Shown in pieces: positions 1-11,742 of a DNA stretch of 49,295 nucleotides. The stretch spans positions 1 through 49,295 of the forward strand of contig OMIW01000040.1 of assembly GCA_900299205.1 (NCBI GenBank). Reading direction: 5' to 3'. The position numbers and the translations under genes were made by a program. The first letter of the stretch is position 1. Each line of letters starts with the position of its first letter. This stretch comes from Pseudomonadota bacterium. Its GTDB lineage: Bacteria; Bdellovibrionota_C; UBA2361; OMIW01. The notes beneath the pieces were generated by a model, which worked only from the letters and a program-made list of their open reading frames with translations, searched no databases and was not told the origin of the DNA.

Positions 1-858
1 GCTCGTCTTGCACTTGTTGGGGCGAGTGGAAGCGATTATCCAAACTTCAAAGGACTGGGTCTTCAGCTTCGGGGGAGGGTTATTTCGCATCACCTCTCAG
101 AGATGATATCCAAGACTCTTTACGCAGTTTGTCACGACGAAACCCGATATCACCTCAACGGAATCTGTTTTGAGGTTGAACCTGCCAGCTCTGAGTCGGG
201 GAATGCTTCGCTCCGATCAATAGCACTCGATGGGTTCAGGCTTGCCACAGTGAGTCGGCCCTGTATTCCTCCCTCGATAACCGAACAGATTATTGTTCCC
301 AAAAAGGGACTCTCGGAACTGCGGCGAATCCTCGATGATGAGCCCGTTTCAGAGGTTGAATTTGACATTATCGAGGGGATGCTTGTGGTGAGGACCCGGA
401 ACGTCGAGTTGTGCACCCGGCTCATTGATGGGGAATTCCCGCCTTATCAGAGGCTTTATGCGCCAAATCGAGACTCAATAATCTCGGTTGATGGGAGGGA
501 GCTTCTGAGAGCTCTTCGCCGGGCATCCCTCCTAGCTGCCGAGAGCTGGAAGTGTGTCCAGCTGGACTTGTCGCGAGGACGTCTCCGGGTATCTACCTCG
601 AGTGCCGATCTTGGTGATGCATCAGAAGAGCTGTCTGCCGATTATGATGGAAAGCCCTTTAGCGTGGGGTACAACGTTAGATCGCTCATTGACCTTATAA
701 GTGCCCTCGGTGAGGATCAAGACCTTTGCTTCGAGCTTTATGGTGGCTCGTTCCCCGGAAAGTTTTGGGGAAGAACCGACCCAGCGTCGTTCGCAATATT
801 GATGCCGATGCGCCTCAATCCTGATGACGACCAGAAGCAGGGAGGAGCCTCGAACTAG
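1..858 (+). CDS. dnaN: DNA polymerase III beta clamp (partial, 5' end outside window)
   Basis: Frame 1 is open from base 1 (ARLALVGASGSDYPNFKGLGLQLRGRVISHHLSEMISKTLYAVCHDETRYHLNGICFE...). ETRYHLNGI, ALDGFRLA and the C-terminal MPMRL are beta-clamp hallmarks; recF and gyrB follow immediately. Confidence 0.95.
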   Translation, partial: ARLALVGASGSDYPNFKGLGLQLRGRVISHHLSEMISKTLYAVCHDETRYHLNGICFEVEPASSESGNASLRSIALDGFRLATVSRPCIPPSITEQIIVPKKGLSELRRILDDEPVSEVEFDIIEGMLVVRTRNVELCTRLIDGEFPPYQRLYAPNRDSIISVDGRELLRALRRASLLAAESWKCVQLDLSRGRLRVSTSSADLGDASEELSADYDGKPFSVGYNVRSLIDLISALGEDQDLCFELYGGSFPGKFWGRTDPASFAILMPMRLNPDDDQKQGGASN

Positions 859-889
859 CAGGTGATTAACGGAACTGAGGCAGCCTCGG

Positions 890-1981
890 GTGTACATTAA
901 ACAGCTTCATATCGAAAGGTTTCGCAATTTTGCCGGGACAGGTCTTCAATTCTCTCCCGGCATAAACCTGATCGTGGGACAAAATGGTCAGGGAAAGACG
1001 AATCTACTTGAGGCCGCCGTTTTTCTCGGGTCAACTAAATCGTTTCGAACCCCCCGCTCCGCAGAGGCGATAGGTTGGGGATATGAATCCTGCTCTATCT
1101 CAGGTGAGGTGAACGACCGGGCAGGTCCATTCAGTCTCGGGTTGGTCATATCACCGAAGGGCAAACAGGGGTTTGTTCACGACAAACGGGTCGAATCTCC
1201 CCAAGACTATTTGGGTAGGCTCCTCACTATTACCTTTTGTCCGCAAGACACTGAGCTTGTGCGGGGGGGGCCGGCGGAACGTCGTGCGCTCCTTGACAGA
1301 CATCTTGTTGACCAGAACCCCTCCCTCATGGTCTCACTGGTCAATTATGGGCGGGCTCTTCGTGCAAAGATGTCTCTGATTAAACGGGGGGAGACAAACT
1401 ACCGAGTAATTGAACCGTGGAACCAGGTTCTCGCGAGGGAGATGTTCCCTATCTTCAAAGCGAGAGCTCGATTTACGAGGGAGCTTACTCCGAGAGCCGC
1501 AAGTTTGTACGAGCGCTTTACGAGCTCTCCCGGGGAGTTCTTCTCCGGTGAATATCGCTCTCCGGTCGAGGGGTACTCCTCCGAGGGGGAGGTGTTGGAG
1601 GCACTTGCTCGGGATTTTTCCCGTGAGGTATCAACCGGCTTGTTGAGACTAGGCATCCATCGGGATGACCTTGTTCTCACCCTCTCGGGTCGGGGGGCTC
1701 GTGAGTTTTCAAGTCAGGGGCAGGCACGCAGCATTGTCCTTGCACTCAAGCTCGCTATTTTGGAGTTGATCGAAGCTCATCGCGGGGAAAGCCCCATTAT
1801 TCTCCTTGATGATGTTGACGCAGAGCTCGATGCTCACCGCTCCGACTACTTCTTTAAACTAATGATTGAGCAGGGACGTCAGGTAATCGTAACATCAACC
1901 GATGCGTACCACGGTGTTTTGAAAACAGAGTCTTCGGTTCAAGTATGTGAAGTGCGGGGTGGAGTTATAGTTCCTCTCTAG
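890..1981 (+). CDS. recF: DNA replication and repair protein RecF
   Basis: GTG start; MYIKQLHIERFRNF...GINLIVGQNGQGKTNLLEAAVFLGSTKSFRT (Walker A), C-terminal ILLDDVDAELDAHRS; synteny dnaN-recF-gyrB. Confidence 0.96.
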   Translation: MYIKQLHIERFRNFAGTGLQFSPGINLIVGQNGQGKTNLLEAAVFLGSTKSFRTPRSAEAIGWGYESCSISGEVNDRAGPFSLGLVISPKGKQGFVHDKRVESPQDYLGRLLTITFCPQDTELVRGGPAERRALLDRHLVDQNPSLMVSLVNYGRALRAKMSLIKRGETNYRVIEPWNQVLAREMFPIFKARARFTRELTPRAASLYERFTSSPGEFFSGEYRSPVEGYSSEGEVLEALARDFSREVSTGLLRLGIHRDDLVLTLSGRGAREFSSQGQARSIVLALKLAILELIEAHRGESPIILLDDVDAELDAHRSDYFFKLMIEQGRQVIVTSTDAYHGVLKTESSVQVCEVRGGVIVPL

Positions 1982-2026
1982 TGGCCTCAGAGGGGAAGCC
2001 AAGAGCCTCCGACATCCCCCTTAAAC

Positions 2027-2054
2027 TTGACGATTTCTGACTGATAGATATACT
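2027..2054 (+). promoter_or_regulatory. Candidate sigma70-type promoter for gyrB (TTGACG-N16-TATACT)
   Basis: TTGACG at 2027-2032 and TATACT at 2049-2054, in the recF-gyrB intergenic region about 165 bp before the gyrB ATG. Confidence 0.55.
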
Positions 2055-2132
2055 CTTAAGGTCTTGTTTTCGGCGATTTTATCGGTAGTTTGGTGGTAAG
2101 GCGCGGTACTAAACTCCGGGCGTCGCCGCTGA

Positions 2133-4646
<2,514 letters not shown>

Positions 4647-4783
4647 TTGGGCTCCGTAAAACCTTCCCTGTGATTTTTCTGAGCTGTTTTACGAATCAAG
4701 AATCGCGAAGAGGCCGCTTCTTTATCCGTTGCCCGAATGACATGTGGTATCGCATGTATCATCCACCCTTTGAGGCGCTCGCT

Positions 4784-4816
4784 GGGTCACCACCTTGCGA
4801 GCAAAAGTGGTGACCC
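4784..4816. repeat. Perfect 10-bp inverted repeat (hairpin GGGTCACCAC-N13-GTGGTGACCC)
   Basis: Read directly; lies between the convergent gyrB and 4856-6382 ORFs. No T-tract on either strand. Confidence 0.7.
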
Positions 4817-4855
4817 CGGCAATTCGTTTAACCCAGAAGAATCGCTCAGGGGGAT

Positions 4856-6382
4856 TTACGGATCACCTTTTTGGTCATCAGTGGTTACCTCGGGAGGAAG
4901 AATCGCTGATAAGGGAATTCTCGGCGAGGGACTGCCCTTTGGGGAGTCAGATAAATCCTGAGGTGCGGGAAAAACGGGTTCGTTGTTGGAATTTCCGTGT
5001 TTGCCGGGAACGAGAACAATTACCGATCTCGTTTCCTCCTTGTATATTTTGAGTGGGTTCCGAGATCCATTCCAAAGAAAGGGAAGGGGATTTCCCCGAA
5101 GGATAGCAGCATCAAAACCTGCAGATGCTGGGCTTGTTCCGTCAATATCTGCGTGTCTGCTCTGCAGCACGATAGCTCCCAAGGGAACTTTGCCCAGGTA
5201 TACCGCTTTAATAAAATCATTTGGTGAGAGAACATTCACCCTGAAGGACCCGTAGGAAGAATTCAGGATAACCTCTTCGGCTGATCCGAGAGGGTTTAGC
5301 GATTGATAGCCAAAATCGTGAACAAGTTGCGCGCCCAATCCGCGCGGATTGTTTCCAATATCCTTCCCCGTTTCCAGTGGATTGGGTATGCCCGCAGCTT
5401 CCATCGTTTTGAGAACCGCCGTAACACATTCGCCGGGGAGGGTTTCAACAAGAGGACCAGTTGACAATCGCTTCAGCCATCCACCCCTGGGGAGGGATAA
5501 CTTTGATTCGAGAGATTGGGGTAAGGCATCCGTTGAGGACGGCTGTTCTTCCATCATGCGGAATATTGGGGGGACACCTCGAGAAAGGTAATATGTACGA
5601 AATCCCTCCTCCCCGCGAGGGTCGAAGAGGGCCTCTTTTTCTTTGAATACCTTCTCCAATCCCTCCAAATATCCCAAAACTCCCTGGGTTCCCCGCACTC
5701 GGGGCTCGCCCGCGCTACCACCACTCCCGGCAAAATATCCCAGCCAAACCGCTGATTGCATCAATCCCTTTGAATAGGTCCTCCCGATCTCCCCGGCGTA
5801 AAAACGGTCGATGGTCTCCGTCATTTGCACAAACTGCTCCGGAGTCTCTCTTCTCCACCGAAGATCCTCGAGGAATCTTCTCGCAGATTCCTCATCGATC
5901 AGTCCCTGCTTGGTCAGGCTGTTCAACTTTTCTCGAGCGGCGAACTTTGTAACTCTCTGTCGGACGGAGGGGGGGGAAGTTGCCTCAGTTTCTTGCGAAT
6001 CAAAAAGGGCACTATGCCCACTGAAGGGCGTAATAGGGGGAGTGACAAGCCCACTAAAAGGGGAGTTTACCTCAGTAGGGGCTCGAAGCTCATTGAGGGT
6101 CGAAGAGCTCATAAGCCAGGGATTGTCAGAGAAGTTCCCCTCAGTGGCATGAAGATGTTCGTCTCGTTGAGCTCCTAAGCCTGAAGATGCGGGATCAGAC
6201 CCGATTCCCGGTGGCGTGGTTGAGGGGCTTTTGATTACGCGACCAGGCCTGTCTGATCTAGGCAACGGTCTCGAGACGGGGGTTCCGGGTCCCAATTCAC
6301 TCACTCCGCCTGGGCTGGCTGAAACGAGAAAGCTGAGCAATGGTGCCAGCGTTTTTTTCACAACGGGCCCCATCTCTACCAT
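4856..6382 (-). CDS. Hypothetical protein; Ser/Pro-rich N-terminal half, C-terminal region weakly resembling a cysteine-peptidase fold
   Basis: 508-aa ORF; disordered N-terminal half, helical spacer, then TLPGECVTAVLKTMEAAGIPNP...VPLGAIVLQSRHADIDG...GFDAAILRG. The catalytic assignment is uncertain. Confidence 0.65.
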   Translation of the reverse strand: MVEMGPVVKKTLAPLLSFLVSASPGGVSELGPGTPVSRPLPRSDRPGRVIKSPSTTPPGIGSDPASSGLGAQRDEHLHATEGNFSDNPWLMSSSTLNELRAPTEVNSPFSGLVTPPITPFSGHSALFDSQETEATSPPSVRQRVTKFAAREKLNSLTKQGLIDEESARRFLEDLRWRRETPEQFVQMTETIDRFYAGEIGRTYSKGLMQSAVWLGYFAGSGGSAGEPRVRGTQGVLGYLEGLEKVFKEKEALFDPRGEEGFRTYYLSRGVPPIFRMMEEQPSSTDALPQSLESKLSLPRGGWLKRLSTGPLVETLPGECVTAVLKTMEAAGIPNPLETGKDIGNNPRGLGAQLVHDFGYQSLNPLGSAEEVILNSSYGSFRVNVLSPNDFIKAVYLGKVPLGAIVLQSRHADIDGTSPASAGFDAAILRGNPLPFLWNGSRNPLKIYKEETRSVIVLVPGKHGNSNNEPVFPAPQDLSDSPKGSPSPRIPLSAILPPEVTTDDQKGDP

Positions 6383-6797
6383 GACCCACCCTCATTTTTT
6401 TTGGTGAAACTTCTTTTGCTTCTCCTCCTCCAACTTCCTTAAGGACCTGTATCAAAGCATTGCCACTGAAGGGAGTCTCTGCATGGAACTACGGACCTTG
6501 GCTCTTGTTTGTCGAACCGGATTTTTCAGCTTGGGCGATTAAAAAAACTTTGATGGAAGGCGTATCTAGCTAAGATTTCCCGCAAAATTATCTATATAGA
6601 AACAACAATCCAATTTCTGGTCATTTTTTGATCGGACCATGTCCAGCCGTTTTGGTCAAGATACTCTTGATGTTTGGTCATTTCGAGGGTACGATGCTGG
6701 CCCTCAGGGTATCGAGAGAGGCGCGAGGAAGGGCCCTCCAGAAAATTTCTGCGCATCAGCTTTCGTTACAATTATTTTTTCTTCACAGGAGGAAGCC

Positions 6798-6932
6798 ATG
6801 GCTTCTCTGACAAAAGTTACCGAAACAAGAAGAGCAAACCGCGATAGAAAAATGGCTCTTCGTCGCCGTCGGCGAGTTCAAAAGCTTCAAAAGGCGCTTG
6901 TAGAGAAGCGCAAAGAGGTACTGGGGCAGTAA
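6798..6932 (+). CDS. 44-aa highly basic small protein of unknown function
   Basis: MASLTKVTETRRANRDRKMALRRRRRVQKLQKALVEKRKEVLGQ; strong SD (CACAGGAGGAAGCC-ATG) immediately before the internal ATG at 6798. Confidence 0.65.
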   Translation: MASLTKVTETRRANRDRKMALRRRRRVQKLQKALVEKRKEVLGQ

Positions 6933-7027
6933 ACAGGCGGTGCACGAATCAAACCGAAAGGGGGGGCTGGCGAATTGAGCGCCATGCGTGGCAAGAGCCC
7001 CCTTCAGGTCAAGAGGTTGACCTATCT

Positions 7028-7050
7028 TCGAGAAGTGGGATGCTTCTCGA
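7028..7050. repeat. Stem-loop, 8-bp perfect stem (TCGAGAAG-N7-CTTCTCGA)
   Basis: Read directly in the intergenic region between the small basic ORF and the convergent Clp ATPase. Confidence 0.65.
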
Positions 7051-7065
7051 CAGTGAAGCCACCAT

Positions 7066-7100
7066 CCGCCTCTGAGGACTTCATGAGAACCTCGAGGCGG
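7066..7100. repeat. Stem-loop, 7-bp stem (CCGCCTC...GAGGCGG)
   Basis: Read directly; follows the 7028-7050 hairpin. Confidence 0.55.
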
Positions 7101-7133
7101 AGTAGTTGTGTCCCAGAGAGATATATTGGTGCA

Positions 7134-9230
7134 CTAGGCTTGGGTGCCAGCGGTAGGATAGGCCTCGAATACGATCTGGCCTTTATCCACCTTTACCTCT
7201 ACTTTTCTTGTTAGCCCCTGCCCGTTTCGTAGGATGCACTCTGACATTGGGTCTTCGATGAGTCGCTGGACTGCTCTTCGCACTGCCCGTCCGTTTCCAG
7301 CGTCTCGCTGACACGTTGACGCGAGCACATCGAGAACCTCAGGCTTTATTTCAAGGCTATACCCGAGCCCCTCGGCAGTCCTCTCGAGTCTCTTTAGTTC
7401 AAGTCCTACAATCTGAGCCATCTGTTCAGCCCTCAGAGGCTTGAATTCCGCGATACCATCCAACCTGTTTATAAACTCAGGTGGGAAGCCACCGCGCAGG
7501 AGGGTCGCTTGCAGGTCGCTCCGAGACTGTTCATTTTTAACGGTCGATGCCCCAACACCGGGAACTGCAAAACCGAAGCTTTGCTCGCGACGCTCTGCGG
7601 TTCCGACATTCGAGGTCATGATGAGAATGGTATTTTTAAAGTCGACGACCCGACCATGGCTATCGCTGAGTCGTCCATCCTCTGCAACTTGGAGGAAGAG
7701 GCGATGGACATCTCTATGAGCTTTTTCGACTTCGTCGAGCAAAAGGACCGCGTTAGGATTTCGGCGAATATCCTCGGTGAGTTGTCCTCCCTCTTGGAAC
7801 CCTACATATCCAGGAGGGGAGCCAATTAGTTTTGAGACGGAGTGTGATTCCATAAATTCGGACATATCGAGCCGAATGAGTGGCCGATTCGTCAGGTCTG
7901 AAAATACCTGGGTCGTGTAGGTCTTTCCGGTCCCAGTTGCGCCGAGAAAGAACATCACATAAGGGCGTTTTGGATCGCGAACACCCGCAATCTCCCTTTT
8001 TTCTGCTTTGACCAACTCTTCGATAGGTCCTTCCTGGCCGATGATGAGTCGCTTCATTTCGGGCTCGAGCTCGCGAACTCGGGCGAGCTTATCGAGCTTT
8101 ACACTTCCGATTGGGATTCCTCGAAGAGACGAAATGACGGCCGCAACATCTGCCTCAGTAACGATGGTGGATGCGGTCTTGTCGAGGTGTTTTCGAAACT
8201 TGACCCGCGATCCGGTCTCATCAATAAGGTCGATAGCTTTATCTGGTTGGTGCCGATCGGGAATGTATCGATCAGAATATTGCGCGACCGCTGTTATCGT
8301 CTCCTGGGGAAAGGTCACTCCATGAAACAATTCATATGAACTTTTCACTCCCATCAGAATATCCATGAGGTCTGATTTAGAGGGTTCACCGACGGTGACG
8401 GGTCGAAAACGGCGCTCCAGAGCAGGATCTCGCTCTATGTGTTGACGATACTCGTCGATGGTCGTGGCACCGATAACTTTAATTTTTCCCCGCGCCAGGT
8501 CAGGTTTGAGCATATTGCTGATGTCTGAACCGGATTCCGAGCCACCGGCGGCAACGACGGAATGAATCTCGTCAATAAAAAGGATGATATTGGGAGAGCT
8601 CTTTGCTTCCTCGAGAATTCCCTTCACTCTCTCCTCCAAGTCGCCCCGAAGCTTTGTACCCGCGAGGAGATTTCCGACAGAGAGAGATACTATCCGTTTC
8701 CCCTCTAACTCTGGAATCAAGCCGACATCAATCTGTCGGGCAAGCTCCTCGACAATAGCAGTTTTTCCAACGCCGGGATCACCAATTAGGACCGGATTGC
8801 TCTTTGTTCTCCGAATAAGTGTTTGGACAACCTGTTCGATCTCCTTGTCTCTGCCAAAAGCGGCATCTACCTTACCTTCGTGTGCCCGCTTACTGATGTC
8901 ATCTCCGAACTTATCAAGAAGAGGTGTGGGGACGCGTCGAGGCTCTGGAGCTCTTGCTGACGGCGTGGGAGGAGTCGGGGGATTGGGAGCTCGACCCGGT
9001 CTATTTCGAGTTCCGCCAGATACTGCCTTTGTTCGGTCATCAGTGTCAGGGAGTGCGTCTGCGAGCACGAACTGTGGATTTGTCCTAGGACGAAGATTAC
9101 GGTCCAGCTCGGTTTGAGAACGAGAGTTTTCTCTCTCGATAGATTCATTATGAGCCGGGGGCTTTTGAAGCTCGGTAGGTGTCGGTAGAGCGTGCCCGAG
9201 AGAGAGAACCGGATGTTGCATGATTTTCAC
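7134..9230 (-). CDS. ClpA/ClpC-like two-AAA+ ATPase lacking a recognisable Clp N-domain and a long middle domain
   Basis: D1: FGRDKEIEQVVQTLIRRTKSNPVLIGDPGVGKTAIVEELA; D2: FFLGATGTGKTYTTQ...MSEFMESHSVSKLIGSPPGYVGFQEGGQLTEDIRRNPNAVLLLDEVEKAH; about 110-aa Pro-rich N-terminus. Confidence 0.9.
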   Translation of the reverse strand: MKIMQHPVLSLGHALPTPTELQKPPAHNESIERENSRSQTELDRNLRPRTNPQFVLADALPDTDDRTKAVSGGTRNRPGRAPNPPTPPTPSARAPEPRRVPTPLLDKFGDDISKRAHEGKVDAAFGRDKEIEQVVQTLIRRTKSNPVLIGDPGVGKTAIVEELARQIDVGLIPELEGKRIVSLSVGNLLAGTKLRGDLEERVKGILEEAKSSPNIILFIDEIHSVVAAGGSESGSDISNMLKPDLARGKIKVIGATTIDEYRQHIERDPALERRFRPVTVGEPSKSDLMDILMGVKSSYELFHGVTFPQETITAVAQYSDRYIPDRHQPDKAIDLIDETGSRVKFRKHLDKTASTIVTEADVAAVISSLRGIPIGSVKLDKLARVRELEPEMKRLIIGQEGPIEELVKAEKREIAGVRDPKRPYVMFFLGATGTGKTYTTQVFSDLTNRPLIRLDMSEFMESHSVSKLIGSPPGYVGFQEGGQLTEDIRRNPNAVLLLDEVEKAHRDVHRLFLQVAEDGRLSDSHGRVVDFKNTILIMTSNVGTAERREQSFGFAVPGVGASTVKNEQSRSDLQATLLRGGFPPEFINRLDGIAEFKPLRAEQMAQIVGLELKRLERTAEGLGYSLEIKPEVLDVLASTCQRDAGNGRAVRRAVQRLIEDPMSECILRNGQGLTRKVEVKVDKGQIVFEAYPTAGTQA

Positions 9231-9589
9231 CGATTAGAGGAAATAGCGAATGATATTAATCATCGCGAAGTTTTGGGGAAACGTGGCTTGTTTCCATTAG
9301 AGGTTTGTTAGCATTCCCATCGCAAGGGGGAATATTGAGACATATCCGAAAAAGTGGAGGGGCGATAGGGGAAAAGAGAGTGAGCCGTCAATCGACAGAG
9401 AGTGGGGCTTAGGAAATCAAACAGGCGAGCCCAGCGTCTCTTTCATAGTTGAGAGGGCTGAATGAAGACTCCAGGAGCAGGAACGTAAGAGGCATGGGAG
9501 ATTTTGTGCCGATGGATTGAGATTGGCCCGAATTGCGGCGGAAAACGGGGATGATTCGCGGGAAAAGGGATCTTCGGACCACTGCGAGT

Positions 9590-10999
9590 TTATTCTCCTC
9601 TCCGCTCCTTGCGGACATAATCTTGCCGTATTTTCACAGGAGGTCGCGTCAAAGCGAGGGAGTTCGCCGGAACATCAGCACTTAACACAGAACCGGCGCC
9701 GATGGTTGATTTGGCACCCACCGAGAGAGGTGCTATTAAACAGGTATCACTTCCAATGAAGCAGTCGTCCTCAATTATCGTGCGGTGCTTTTTGAAGCCG
9801 TCATAGTTGCAGGTTATAGTGCCTGCTCCGATGTTGACCCGCTCACCGATAGTGCAGTCACCAAGATAGGTGAGATGTCCTGCTGAAGAATTTGCACCGA
9901 GCTCCGCATTTTTAGTCTCAACGAAGTTTCCTACTTTTACCGAATCTTTGAGAACCGAACCGGGTCTGAGATGCGCAAAGGGACCGACGGAGGCGTTCCT
10001 GCCGATGATAGACCGCTCGGCTCGAACGCCGAACTTAACAGCTGCTCCCTCTTCAACAAAGGTGTCTTTCAGATAGCTATTTCCCTCGAGCGAGCAGCCC
10101 CGACGGAGAGTCGTCGCGCCTAAAAGCTGCGTGTTTGGTCCAATTGTCACCCCTGGTTCGATAACGACTCGCTCGTCGATAATCACGGAGCGGGGGTCGA
10201 GGATGTTGACACCCGAGAGAAGGAGTTGCTCGATACGTCGGCGCAATATGACCTGATTAACTCGATGAAGGTCGAGATATGTGTTTACGCCGAGCCATTC
10301 ATCTGACTCAAAAACAGGGAGGGCACGAACTTTTTTCCCCGCCAATACAGCCTGCTCGACGATATCTGTGAGGTAGTACTCTCCCTGCGCGTTCTCATTT
10401 GTAATCCGAGAAAGAGATTCCGCAAGGAAGTCGGCATCGACAGCGTAGACCCCCGTATTGATTTCTCGAATAAGGCGTTCATCGGGTGAACAGTCCCGAC
10501 ATTCGGTGATCTTCTGTACCAGATCTCCCGACGCATCACGGATTATCCTCCCATACCCTCGAGGTTCTGGAACGACCGCAGAGAGGAGGGTGATCGCTGC
10601 GCATTCGCGACGGTGGGCGGTTATCATCGCAGAGAGTGTTTGTGGTGATACGAGGGGGGTATCACCACAAATGATGATGACAGTGCCCGAAAAGCCACGA
10701 AGTGATGGAAGTGCGGAGCGTGCGGCATCGCCAGTTCCTCTCTGAGATTCCTGTCGAGGAAAGGAGACGCTAGGAAGGCACAGCTCGCCCGCTTTTAGCG
10801 CGACGGTCACTGCCTCCTCGACCAACGCCGCCCCATGACCGACAACAATCGCGACCTGCTCTGGCTGAAGGGCAGAAATGGCTGAGAGCGTATGACAAAT
10901 AAGAGGCTTATCCACCGTTGAGGTGAGAACCTTGGGGAGATCGCTTTTCATCCGTTTCCCCTGACCTGCGGCTAAGACAATAACGGCTAATCGCTCCAT
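9590..10999 (-). CDS. glmU: Bifunctional UDP-GlcNAc pyrophosphorylase / glucosamine-1-phosphate N-acetyltransferase
   Basis: MERLAVIVLAAGQGKRMKSDLPKVL; left-handed beta-helix C-terminus (GLGANSSAGHLTYLGDCTIGERVNIGAGTITCNYDG-like). ATG at 10999 chosen. Confidence 0.95.
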   Translation of the reverse strand: MERLAVIVLAAGQGKRMKSDLPKVLTSTVDKPLICHTLSAISALQPEQVAIVVGHGAALVEEAVTVALKAGELCLPSVSFPRQESQRGTGDAARSALPSLRGFSGTVIIICGDTPLVSPQTLSAMITAHRRECAAITLLSAVVPEPRGYGRIIRDASGDLVQKITECRDCSPDERLIREINTGVYAVDADFLAESLSRITNENAQGEYYLTDIVEQAVLAGKKVRALPVFESDEWLGVNTYLDLHRVNQVILRRRIEQLLLSGVNILDPRSVIIDERVVIEPGVTIGPNTQLLGATTLRRGCSLEGNSYLKDTFVEEGAAVKFGVRAERSIIGRNASVGPFAHLRPGSVLKDSVKVGNFVETKNAELGANSSAGHLTYLGDCTIGERVNIGAGTITCNYDGFKKHRTIIEDDCFIGSDTCLIAPLSVGAKSTIGAGSVLSADVPANSLALTRPPVKIRQDYVRKERRGE

Positions 11000-11136
11000 A
11001 CCACCATCCAAGAAATCCGCTCTAATCGGCGGAACTATACAAGAGCCCCCCTCTTTTTGCGACACCAGATGTTAATAAAATGAGCGATTGTGCCGACCCT
11101 ACAGACCGGTTTAAGGAAGCCGTCTAGAGATTTGAC

Positions 11137-11742
11137 ATGACCAATTCGGAGAGAAAAGTTGGGCGGCGGCCATCCTCGGGCTCTGTGCATGAGGCTCGGA
11201 CTCAGTTGGCCTCGATTGAGACGTTATTGGCCGAACTGAGGATAAAATATGAGCAGTACTTTGCGGGCATTCTTCAATTTGAGCCTTTAAGGGAACATCA
11301 ACAGGTGATAAGGGAATTTCGTGTTTTGCATAAAGCTCCGGGCAAAAGCTCCGCATTAAACTATCACCTCCGTTCAATTGAGAGCCGATACCAAAGCTAT
11401 AATACTTACTGGCAGCGGATAATGAAGGAGCGAGAGGGGGGCATCTATAAGAGGGATGTCTTCAAAGCAGATCTCAGAGATTCCTACGGACGGGAAAAAG
11501 CGCGCTCCCAAACCGTTGAAGGTAAGGCTGAGAGGGAGATTCAAGAGCTGTTCGCTCATTATAAGGCAGCTATCTCTGCTGCATCGGTCAGTAGCGCAGC
11601 ACTGAACATCTCGCGGTTCGAAGAGGTAATAAAAAGAACAGCCCATTCATGGTCGTTGAAAAACGAGGGGAAAAAACCTCAATTTCGGGTTCTCTCACAA
11701 GGGAATAAGGTAACAATCCAAGTAATTGACCCGGACGGCTAG
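11137..11742 (+). CDS. MXAN_5187 C-terminal-domain-like protein
   Basis: LRIKYEQYFAGILQFEPLREHQQVIREFRVL...SALNYHLRSIESRYQSYNTYWQRIMKEREGGIYKRD recalls the domain known from Myxococcus and related bacteria (recognised from memory). Confidence 0.65.
   Translation: MTNSERKVGRRPSSGSVHEARTQLASIETLLAELRIKYEQYFAGILQFEPLREHQQVIREFRVLHKAPGKSSALNYHLRSIESRYQSYNTYWQRIMKEREGGIYKRDVFKADLRDSYGREKARSQTVEGKAEREIQELFAHYKAAISAASVSSAALNISRFEEVIKRTAHSWSLKNEGKKPQFRVLSQGNKVTIQVIDPDG

Noticed and set aside
8584-9117. 177-aa plus-strand ORF antisense to the Clp ATPase
   Set aside because: Low-complexity Ser/Arg-rich translation opposite a strongly conserved CDS; typical antisense ORF of moderately GC-rich DNA.
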